64,000 nt of DNA, from contig MU270019.1 in the NCBI GenBank assembly GCA_021432635.1, forward strand, positions 1,175,672-1,239,671. Direction: 5' to 3'. The notes under the pieces are model-generated. The model searched no databases. It was given only the letters and a program-made list of their open reading frames with translations, and was not told where the DNA came from. Every line of letters starts with the position of its first letter. The first letter of the stretch is position 1. Of this stretch, positions 1-9,029 are shown in pieces. Both the position numbers and the translations under genes were made by a program. Source of the stretch: Thozetella sp. PMI_491. Its lineage: Eukaryota > Ascomycota > Sordariomycetes > Chaetosphaeriales > Chaetosphaeriaceae.

Positions 1-2106
1 ATGCGTAACCACTACCTCCGTTATACTCCAGGGAGGCACCGCGACGGACCAGAAACTGGACGGCTTTGATGCGGCCGCAGAAGCAAGCTGCCATCAGGGC
101 AGAGCCACTCGGACAGCCGTCGTAGTCTATTTTTGCGCCGAGGTCCAGCGGGATGCCCTTCCGGTAGAGATCCTTGCACAGCTCGACGTTGTCGTCTGCA
201 ATAGCATGCTGGAAACTCAGGGCGTTGATGTAGTCATCCGCTGAAGCCACTGTTCTGTGCCCCTCTGGGACCGGAGGCGGCCATGAGAAATGGTTCTCTG
301 GCTCGAGCTGGCTGATTGACGCTGTATTCCCGACGGGCATACGCCACCATAATTGGCGTCTTTCCGTCTTTCGAGGCAATCGGCATTGCCCTAACCGAAG
401 AAGGGTCTCCACCAGAGCCGGCTCGTCTGATTGTGCAGCCAAGTGTAGAGGTGTGAACCCGTTGGCGTCTTGGGCGTTAACATCACCCCCCTTAGCATAG
501 ATGTGCTGAAGTAGCTCCGATATAGCATCGCCATTTACTTCTTCATCGGCGTAATCGTAGTATGCATGGCACAGCCAATGAAGCAGCGTCCTTCCTTCGC
601 CATCAACAGCCATAGGGTCACAACCTGCGTCTGCGAGCCGCCTGATGCATACAATATGGCCGCTGGATAGCGTGCTTCGGGGATGCTTTCCTCTCCTCCA
701 TCCCAGGTCATCCCGGGTCTCACTTCTGAGCCATTCCAGTTTACTCAGGGGATTCGCCGCTATGTAAAAGAGCGAGTATCCGGCTCTGTTTCGTATGTCT
801 TGGGCTTCAGCGCCTCGGTATCGTAGGAAGACATCTAGGCAATCACGGCTGCCGGCAGCAACAATCAGAGCAGCCAGATCGTCGTCATGCCCTTCCTCTA
901 GGGACATATGACGGTCAACTCTTGAAGGATCAAACGCGAAGGCAAAGGTTTCTTACAATGCCCACTTCCATAGCGACCAATACAAGGTACGCACCACGAG
1001 AGATTGGTCCGGCAAGCCAGATAGGAGGTTCATTAGGGACCGCAGCACCTCATCAAAGCCATCTTCCGTATGCCAGGTCTGATTCATTTGTCCGGAGATG
1101 TAGTCTTCATCCTCGGTCGTCAGCATCGCGCCAGCCGCGAAAAGTATAAAGGCTGGGGTCACATCGTGTAGGATGAAGACGGTGACAAGCGAGTCGGCAA
1201 GCAATGACGGGCTACACTTGTCCGTTGTCACGGCCAGGTCAGATGATATATTGCCAGGACAGTCTGCCCCTGCCCCGAGGAGGTGCTGAACCACCGTGGA
1301 CAGTGCGTAGCGGCTGCGTCCTTCGGGTGTTAATTCCTTCTGGTACCAAGACTGGATATCTGGGCAGGGAATCTTGCAAGTGTACCGAGTGAGCAGCCGG
1401 GTGCCCACCACAGCACAATAAAGAGGGGTCCCCAGCGAGCTCCGGGAATTCACATCTGCACCTTGCTCGATCAGGTATTGACAGATTTCCGGTAGCCCTA
1501 GCATCGAGGCAAGGTGTAAGGGCTTCCTATCTTTGTGAAGTAATAGGGATTGTGTTCTCGGGTTTAACGTATACTCCTCACGGGCTGGCAGAGTGGACCA
1601 GGAAAGGGGTTCGAGGCCCGAGACTCCCTGTAATTCCTGGCCAAGTTGCACCACCCATTGTGCAAACACCTGAGTCTTTCGAGGGTTGAACAGTCGCCTT
1701 GAAAGTTCCATGATTTCCTCATTCTGCCGCGCATTTCTAGTATACTCAAGCCATTTTACGGTGGCATACCGATGGAACTCGTGCTGAGGATCCGGCTCCC
1801 AGGCACACTCCGCTTGCTTTGTCACCTTCTGGGGCCAGACATCAAAGTTTCCCAGCTGGATATACCGGAGACACTGGACGGCTAGCAGCCTGTTGCAGCG
1901 CTGGATTGATATTCTGAATTCGCTGAGGTCATGCTCCGCGAGGTAGTCGCTCTCAAGAAACTCGCGCACCGAAAAGTGGGCGAACTCGAACGCGATGCCT
2001 TGGGTGTCGAGGCGTATCAGGCTGCTGCAGAGGTTGGCAGCGGAGGAGTGCGTTCATGCTGTCGGCGGTGATCGCCAGGTTGATGCTCTCTTTGTAGCGT
2101 AGTTCT
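1..2106 (-). pseudogene. NACHT/ankyrin-type (fungal NLR-like) protein relic, truncated and interrupted
   Basis: Read on the minus strand, the segment starts with the region that follows a NACHT domain in fungal NLR-like proteins: a CSSLI-type motif, then FAHFSVREFLESDYL near 1960-2000. Ankyrin repeats follow, for example DRKPLHLASMLGLPEICQYL near 1490 and DANGFTPLHLAAQ near 450. Three kinds of damage are visible. The frame shifts near 2055: MNALL is in one frame, and SSAANLCSSLI continues in another. An in-frame TAA lies at 953-955, and the same frame then stays open through more ankyrin-like sequence. Around 320-400 a good ankyrin stretch (IASKDGKTPIMVAYA) lies in a different frame from both flanks. 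Upstream of about 2106 the frame closes and no NACHT domain is found. The left end runs off the window. An intron could explain one frame change but not the stop plus the missing N-terminus, so I call it a pseudogene. Confidence 0.75.
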
Positions 2107-2381
2107 CACGGTCTCTCATTCGTCATACTAGGGTTCAATGTTGGACTGAGCAACTAACTATACTCTGAACTCGACTATATAGATGCACTTGTGACCGTAG
2201 AAGCAACGTTAGGGAGACATGGACCAGGTCACGGTCACGGCATCTGCAAGCACGCGAAAATACTACAGCAATAGTTCATCTATTAGTTTTAAAATGGGGT
2301 TAAGAATTCTTAAAATACGTTTCGTGGCCGGGAGTCTAAGCTGACCCCTTGTCCTCATCACCCCTTCTTCATCTATCCAGG

Positions 2382-3317
2382 TCAATAGTGGGTGGTAGGG
2401 TGAGCTGCAGCCTTCGTGTGGGTAGGTACAACCTGCCGAGAAGGGAGAGTAGTTGGCCCTTTGTGAGGTTCAGTATGGGGTTTCTTGTGATGCTCAGTTT
2501 TGTGCTCCGTGGCAGGAGTACCCCTGGCTGCAAGAGCTGCCACGGTCGCATGATGCTCCTTGTGCGTGCCAGTCTTGGTCTTGTGATGTTTGGCGTGGGA
2601 CTTTGTGTGATGCTTAGTATGCTCTGGAGCCGAAGTATGTTTGGCATCGAGAGCCCTCTTGGTCCGATGATGGCCCTCGCCACTACCGGTATGCGGCTCC
2701 CCGTGGTGATCGGCGTGGGACTTGGTCTGATACCCGGTATGGGACTTGGTGTGGTGCTCGGTATGGTTCTTGTGATGTCCAGGATTCCCAGGGGCCGGAG
2801 TAGGCCTGATATCGTGAGCTGTCTCGGTCAAATGATGGCCCCCGTGAGTAGCTGTATGCGTCTCCCCGTGGTGCTCGGCGTGGGACTCAGTGTGATGCTC
2901 GGTATGGTTCTTGTGATGTCCGGGATGCTCTGGAGCCGGAGTATGTCTCGCCGCAACAACATTCTTAGTCGTATGATGTTTTTCAGGGGCCTTAGTGTGC
3001 GACTTCTTGCCCGTACCGTGAGCCTTAGTGGGCGAGGTTTGATGTACCTGAGCGGTTGCCGGCTTGGTTGGTTTGCCTTTTTGTTCAATCTCCTCAACGA
3101 GACCAGCGGCAACATCACGTTTCTGGACAGCAGCTTCGGCTTTCGCAATGGCAGCCTCGGGAATCTCGAGGCCCCGTAGCTGCAGTCGGGTACGGCCACA
3201 GGTAACAGCTGCGTCGGTGAATGGAGAGGATGCAATGAAGGCGCAGAACACAACGAAGCAGGCGTATGCCAGCCACGGGTGTCCGGGCAATAATCGGGCC
3301 ATTTTGGTGACGGGCAA
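2382..3317 (-). CDS. Secreted histidine/threonine/lysine-rich repeat protein, unknown function
   Basis: This is an intronless 311-residue reading frame. It opens with an N-terminal signal peptide: a basic start, then a hydrophobic core LAYACFVVFCAFIA, with probable cleavage just before AVTCG near residue 36. Met6 is an equally good start. After a short Ala/Glu/Lys-rich segment (residues 40-85) the chain becomes a set of about four degenerate repeats of roughly 40-50 residues, built from HxxHH and KSHxxHH motifs separated by a PAPEHPGHHKNH-like block. I count about 50 histidines. Dibasic sites (KR near residue 217, and others) could be cut by a Kex2-type protease. No enzyme domain or known family is recognised. 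The composition suggests metal binding or a cell-wall or secreted role, but that is inference. The nearest neighbours are the NLR-like relic and a CaaX monooxygenase. Confidence 0.6.
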   Translation of the reverse strand: MPVTKMARLLPGHPWLAYACFVVFCAFIASSPFTDAAVTCGRTRLQLRGLEIPEAAIAKAEAAVQKRDVAAGLVEEIEQKGKPTKPATAQVHQTSPTKAHGTGKKSHTKAPEKHHTTKNVVAARHTPAPEHPGHHKNHTEHHTESHAEHHGETHTATHGGHHLTETAHDIRPTPAPGNPGHHKNHTEHHTKSHTGYQTKSHADHHGEPHTGSGEGHHRTKRALDAKHTSAPEHTKHHTKSHAKHHKTKTGTHKEHHATVAALAARGTPATEHKTEHHKKPHTEPHKGPTTLPSRQVVPTHTKAAAHPTTHY

Positions 3318-4942
3318 ATAAGAAGAAACAATTTTCTAAGTAGAGGAGCTTGTCGGACTACAAACTCGCGTTTCTACGATCTAGTTCTTGGCAGACAAAT
3401 GAGACGGGAGCAGCCTGGTCTATTATACGCTACAGATGTGCCTCCAATATGAAGGCATGTGAAGGTCTTGGCAGGAGGATTGAGAGAGCAGCCCTCGTTC
3501 GCGTTCCTATCCATTCGAAAGCCGCTGAGGTATCTAGTCCTCAGAGACACTTGAGTGCCAGAGCTAGGGGTTGGAATGCGTTCGTTGAGAATCGCCCTCC
3601 CCGAGTTCCCTCTTCTTCGCCTCTCTTGTCTCAATCAAACGGAGCCATCAGATCATTCAAGGGTCCTGTCTCACATAGGTAAAGAAGCGAACCGCTGAGC
3701 ACAGCTGAGCATGCGCGGCAACAGACAGAGACATGGTCGTGCCCAACTACTTGCTCCAGCCAACTCGCGAGACAAAATCCAGTTGCTGGAATCTACAACA
3801 GCCAGTCTGTTACGACATAAAACTACTCTCCCTCTATATCTTCTGGCTCTTTGGGCTTCTAGACCTCAAGGCCGCGTCACCTCAGCATGTGTGGCTTGTC
3901 TTGACGATCAGCCAGCGATGTTCCCCTCCGGGGCATGTCCCCTAGGCTCGTTGCTCAACATTTCCTCAGAATTCTGCGGTATCTTTCTTCCCCTCGAGGT
4001 CATCTCAACGCAGCAATGTTTGGAGGTTCCTATTACGGCTGTATGTGCTGGTGCGCGGAGGCGGAAGTATCCTGAAGCGGACGTCTACTCTGGCCGGCAG
4101 CGGGGTTGGTATCTTTCCGCACGGATGATGTGCGCGTAGAGCTTCCTTACGAGTTATTTCCTGCTAAGGAGGCGACTTAGGTATACTAGCTATCTCCTTG
4201 GCCTCCTCTATGGAACGTGCAACCCGCTGCGATAACAAGTCCCGGCCATGTCCGAGAACGTGGGAGCGGATGTACTGCCGAGAAACTTCATTTTCGGGCA
4301 ACGAGCTCGGCATAACTAACGCGGTTCAGGTGATCACAAATGCGCGGCTCGATTTGGTAAAGTGGTTCGAAACAAGATCCTCATGATACACAGCCATGCT
4401 TGGGCAGCAATAGACTGTTCCTCGCGGCTCAATCGCGTATCCACATCGCTTGGGGGATTATACGGCACACAGGTGCGGCAGTCACTTTTCTCAGTCGCTA
4501 TACGGTTTGTGGCAGGTTGATGTCGTGGCATCGAGCATACGGCCGGATGCGGCATTCCAATCGGACGATGGCGTGCTGGCGACATCCCGATTTGCTCCTT
4601 GGCTGATATTAATGGATATACGCAGGATATTAACCTGCTCTAAGAGGATCTGCCATGGTGGTGTTTAGTGGCCACGTATGGGGAGAGATGTTCATGCCGT
4701 GCTGTCACGGGGACAGGCTGCCAAATTTACCCGGCCAACTCGATCGACAGCCAGGCAGAAGAATATACATTGCCGGGAGCATCAAGGCATCCACTTTCAT
4801 CTAGGCAAGCCTATGTGTCGGCGGTATCAATCGGCAAGGGCTGCCTAGAGGGCTTCTAGAACCCCGACACAGGGGCAGGGCCTCCTGTAGTACCGCGTCA
4901 TCAATTCAAGTCTAGGCAGCCAAGCTTTTCAGCACTACGAAC
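3318..4942. other. Non-coding interval, no supported gene
   Basis: This 1.6 kb interval lies between the upstream end of the His-rich gene and the start of the monooxygenase, so it should hold both promoters (divergent arrangement). Short open frames occur on both strands, but none shows a recognisable domain, signal peptide or splice pattern. Confidence 0.6.
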
Positions 4943-6292
4943 ATGTCGCCGATGCACTGCCTTGTCGTCGGGGGAGGCATAGGCGGGCCAGTGGCCGCCA
5001 TCGCCCTTGCGAAGAACGGGCACAAGGTCACTCTCTTGGAATGCTCAGAGACGAAGCAAGGCGTCGGGTATGCCTTCCGGCTCACCCCGAACTCTGACCG
5101 CATTCTCAAGCGCCTAGGCATCGATGCCGAGGCAGGAGGCGCTGTGGCTGCGAACGTGGTGCGCAAGTTCGACGCGCAGGGAAACCCACAGAACGAGGTC
5201 AGGGAGAACCAAAATGCACAGCAAGCAAGGCAGGCCAAGTCGGTCTTCGCAACCCGGCACCAGCTAGGCGCACAGCTGATGGACCTGGCAGTCCAGAGCG
5301 GAGTGGAAGCCAGGCTGGGCAATGCAGTCGTGCGTGTTGATCTCGAGAGCACGTCTGCAGAGCTCGACGATGGCACAAGAGTCTCAGCCGATGTGATCAT
5401 TGCGGCGGATGGCGTCAAGTCCGTAGTTCGCTCAGAGATCGCTGACCCTGCAACACACTTCCCGCACAGCTCGACGGGCCACAATGCATTTCGCTTCATG
5501 CTCGACAAGGACGACGTCCTGAAGGACGGCGTTACAGCCTCGGCCTTCCAGCAGGAGCCCCGGATGTTCATGTGGACGGGCGACAGCAAGTTAATCCTTG
5601 CCTACCCAGCGGACTACGACAGGCAGCTCAATGTCGTTTGTACGCACCCAGAGACGCTTTCGGACCAGGCTACTACGGATGCAGACGGCGCCGGCTACCA
5701 AGGCTACGACAGGAAGGTCTCTAGGGAGGTGGCCCTGGATATCTACCGGGAGTTCGACCCGATCGCCCGGCGACTAGTCGAATTGGCAGACCCAGACGGG
5801 TTACGGATTTGGAAGCTCAGGGACATGGACGAGATCCCGTCGTGGTCCAAGAACTGCACGGCGCTGATCGGGGATGCCTGCCACCCCGTGCTTCCCTTCA
5901 GCTTCTCGGGAGCCTCGATGGCCATAGAGGACGCCATCACCGTCGCCACGCTCCTACCCGCCGGCACCGAGCTAGCCGACATCCCCGGCCGCCTAGCCCT
6001 ATATGAAGAGATACGCAGGCCACGCGTCGCTAGGGTCCGGCAGGCCGGCAGGGACATCGCCTATGGTACGCAGGGACCTGAGTATCTCGCGACCTACATG
6101 CGATTTCTCGTAACTCACGATGCGGCTCAAACGGCTCAGGAGGCGCTAGAAGGCTATCTCCTAAAGTCGAACCGCAACGTAGCAGGCAACACAGAGACGT
6201 CCGAGGGTTCGCAGGACACAGGCAGCAAGGGTGGATCTGACAGGGGTGCAAAAGCGCCGGGGAGATCGAGGAGCTGCTGCGTAGTGCTATAG
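4943..6292 (+). CDS. FAD-dependent monooxygenase (PHBH/UbiH fold) with C-terminal CaaX motif
   Basis: This single-exon gene encodes 449 residues and belongs to the FAD-binding-3 family of aromatic-ring and related hydroxylases. The N-terminal Rossmann dinucleotide site is VVGGGIGG (residues 8-15). The DG motif is IIAADGVKSVVRSEI (152-166). The GD motif that contacts FAD ribityl is LIGDACHP (309-316), followed by a helix with MAIEDA. The substrate cannot be told from sequence. Two Met codons (1 and 4) lie just ahead of the Rossmann strand, and the first is chosen. After the catalytic domain comes a low-complexity, basic tail (about 415-445) ending in Cys-Cys-Val-Val-Leu. CVVL fits a CaaX box for geranylgeranyltransferase I, which is not usual for this enzyme class. 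It predicts a membrane-anchored enzyme. No pathway partners lie next to it. Confidence 0.92.
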   Translation: MSPMHCLVVGGGIGGPVAAIALAKNGHKVTLLECSETKQGVGYAFRLTPNSDRILKRLGIDAEAGGAVAANVVRKFDAQGNPQNEVRENQNAQQARQAKSVFATRHQLGAQLMDLAVQSGVEARLGNAVVRVDLESTSAELDDGTRVSADVIIAADGVKSVVRSEIADPATHFPHSSTGHNAFRFMLDKDDVLKDGVTASAFQQEPRMFMWTGDSKLILAYPADYDRQLNVVCTHPETLSDQATTDADGAGYQGYDRKVSREVALDIYREFDPIARRLVELADPDGLRIWKLRDMDEIPSWSKNCTALIGDACHPVLPFSFSGASMAIEDAITVATLLPAGTELADIPGRLALYEEIRRPRVARVRQAGRDIAYGTQGPEYLATYMRFLVTHDAAQTAQEALEGYLLKSNRNVAGNTETSEGSQDTGSKGGSDRGAKAPGRSRSCCVVL

Positions 6293-7759
6293 GCAGGCTG
6301 TGGGGGGGGCTCAAATGTCGTGGCGCCAGGGATCCTCGTTTATTGTCTATGTACTTTTTGCTTACCCAACTGTTAAAAAGTTCTCGGGTAAGCTCGCGTT
6401 TACAGCCCCGATTTGAATAAACGTACGAAGGTGCCAATCTTGGCCTAGGTTACGAGGTAGCGTGGTACTCGCCGCGCCGCTGCCTCGCCGATAGACAAAC
6501 ACCCCCTCCCCCCTCCCCGCCGCAGCCGCTCTTGGCCCCCGTAACCCCTTTGGTACACGAAAGGCTCATCGGGTATAACCCATGGAAGCCAACTAGAGGA
6601 CGAGCATCGCTGAGGAAAGTGCTCGTTAGATGGAGTGGGTTACCATCCTGGCCACCCAAGCCACCCATGATCGGCTACTACTACGTACAGTATCGACATA
6701 GGATGTAGGTCGGCCGCCTGTAACGGTGATATAGTGCGTCGGGTTCCATTTACGGCTAGCTAGCTGGGATATGCAGCGAATACTCCTTCATGCGAGCGGG
6801 ACATAAATCCCTTTCAGTGAAACGTAGCGGAGCGATCGGTAGCCCAGGGGGGACGGGGGACGGGGGGAGGGGCCCTTGTCTGGTAGGGATCCCTGCGCCC
6901 GTGTCATAATGTTGCACAAACTGGGAATGCAATGACCCTGGCGGGCCCCAACGGAAATCTACCATATTAGTAGTCAACAAGTGCACACCACCGCGCGTGG
7001 GTACATAGACGACACTGGGGTTAGTCATAGCGGCGGAGCCTGTCCATCAAACACGGCTCATTGCCGGAGGTGCTCCTTTAGCGCTACAAACCAACGTATC
7101 GAGCAAAGCGCCGAGGCCGAGCGAGATGGATAGGCGAGCGCAGCAGCCTGCCATGCGCCTTCGGGGTTAGTTAAGAAGCGTCTATACCGTGAACACATGG
7201 GTCCGGTAGGCGTTAGGGAAAGTAATCCTGCAGGAGCGTTATATCTCAGCAGCCTGGAACCCCAGGCCGTAACGAAGGCAATTGCGGACGTTAGACGGCC
7301 CAAAGAGGAAGCGTATGTCTCTACGGCTAGTCTCGCTCATCTCTGTTAGCCCCATTCCCTCTCATGGGATCCTAAGTGGCTTTACCTGCCAGTGGACGCC
7401 AAGTCCGACCCTGCCGGTCCACCCTTCCTCTACAGAGCCAATTACCACGTCACCTTACTATTACGGGCGGGTATACTCTCGGTTATGGGCATTTTAGAGA
7501 GAGCTCCAGAGGGCTGTCACGTATAAAGTCCCCACGATGTCAAGGCTCGGCCGCTCCGCAGTGGAATTGCGCACCCCTCCCCTTCCCCGACCCGCCATCA
7601 TGTTCCACTGCGCTGGGCGGTGGTGCTTGCAAGCGCTAATGAGACTCCCTATATGCATTCGCTAGTCTGCTTGATCCCTGGCGTACATGCTGCTCCCATG
7701 CAAGAGCGCCCGCTGTGCTGCCGGGGGGGCACTTATGTCTTGCACTTGACCAACTGGGC
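6293..7759. other. Non-coding interval, no supported gene
   Basis: About 1.5 kb separates the convergent 3' ends of the monooxygenase and the hydroxyacid dehydrogenase. It contains G- and C-rich homopolymer stretches (for example near 6495-6520 and 6850-6875). The short frames present have low-complexity, unlikely products. Confidence 0.6.
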
Positions 7760-9029
7760 TTAGCCTCCCCTTCCAAAAGTCCTGTGAAGCTCATTCAGGA
7801 GTGGTCTCCCTTGCGCCAGGCGCTCCAGATTGGCCTCCATCAGGCTTAAGTTCCTCTGTAAAAAGTTGGTCGTCTGCCACGCTGTGTGCGGTGTGACGAG
7901 TAGGTTCGGGGCTTTCCACAGAGGATGGTCCTGCGGCAGGGGCTCCGGGTCCGTCACGTCTAGAGCGGCGCCTCGGATTTGTCCCTTCTCCAGCGCTGCG
8001 ATCAACGCGGCGGTGTCGACGATCTTGCCGCGGGCAATGTTGCACAGGAACGTTCGCTTCTTGCTCAGGATCTCAAACTGCTTGGACGAGATGAGGCCCG
8101 CAGTGAGGTCGGTGAGCGGCATGGACAGCACCAGGATGTCGAGGTCTTGCGCGAGGAACTCATCGATCGACTCCCGCCCCCCGTGGAACCAACGCGACGG
8201 CAGCAGTCCGTCCGGGTCGCCAGTGCCCTCGAGGCGGAAGCTGTGGTCCTTCCGGGCCTCGGGCGTCGCCTTCTCGCTGTGGGTGTAGGCATAGACCTCC
8301 ATGTTTAATGCCTTGGCCATCCGCGCCACCTCACGCCCGATGGCGCCGTAACCCAAAATGCCCCTGTACCTTCGTTAGTTTCAGGACAGCACAAACGAGG
8401 GTGCCTATGAGAGGACATGGCGTACATTCGGCGCCTATACGAGTCCGTGACATCGATCTTGTCATGAGTATACCAATGGCTCTGTTTGGCGTAGTCATGG
8501 TACCGGAAGAAGCGGTGCTCACTCGCGAGCCAGGACCCGATCACCCACTCCGCGATCTGTGGCCTGCGGCAGGCTCGTTAGCCGGGCTCCTTCCTCCAGC
8601 CCTCGCATTGCCAGGATGCAGGATGGCCTCGCTCGGCAGAACTCACGTATTGTTGCCGCGACCGTTACAGAACACTACATTGGGGTCATGGTAGGTGGCA
8701 TGGTTGATCCATGGGTCGACGCCAGAGCCGGCCAACTGCACGAACTTGACGTCCTCGAGCAGATGGGCCGGTGGCGCGTACCACCAGATGCAGGCGTGAG
8801 TCACACCCTTCCACAGGTCGCCGTATACTTCGGCCTCCACGGGCGCCCCGTCGAGGTAGGCTTTCGCCCAACGCACCTCTATCCCAGGATACCGGGCCTC
8901 TATCTTGGCGATCCAATCTTGGTCAGGGTCTTCGGCGAAGTAGACGATCACCTTTGCGTCGCTTAGCCGGCCGCTGATGCTGCCATCAGCCGAAGCGGTG
9001 GCAACGGCTGTCGTCTCTGTGGACCCCAT
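7760..9029 (-). CDS. D-isomer-specific 2-hydroxyacid dehydrogenase (NAD-dependent)
   Basis: Gene model: complement of exons 8647-9029, 8426-8563 and 7760-8363, giving 374 residues. Intron 8564-8646 has donor GTGAGT, branch CTAAC and acceptor CAG. Intron 8364-8425 has donor GTACGC, branch CTAAC and acceptor CAG. Splicing keeps frame and reconstructs the family. The nucleotide-binding motif is GYGAIG (residues 178-183). The catalytic triad is Arg285 in NIARGKIVD, Glu314 in DVTDPEPLP and His333 in VTPHTAW. These enzymes reduce 2-keto acids to D-2-hydroxy acids or run the reverse reaction, and the exact substrate (glyoxylate, hydroxypyruvate, mandelate-type) is not decidable here. No targeting signal is obvious, so it is probably cytosolic. 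It stands alone, with its promoter facing the 9.0-11.9 kb gap. Confidence 0.93.

Noticed and set aside
1600-1630. GGTTCGAGGCC resembling a tRNA B box
   Set aside because: No matching A box or cloverleaf around it, and it lies within the ankyrin-type coding relic.
2349-3179. A 276-residue plus-strand frame that looks like a very hydrophobic membrane protein
   Set aside because: It is the antisense mirror of the His-rich gene: CAC and CAT codons for His read as GTG (Val) and ATG (Met) on the other strand. The minus-strand frame has a signal peptide and structured repeats.
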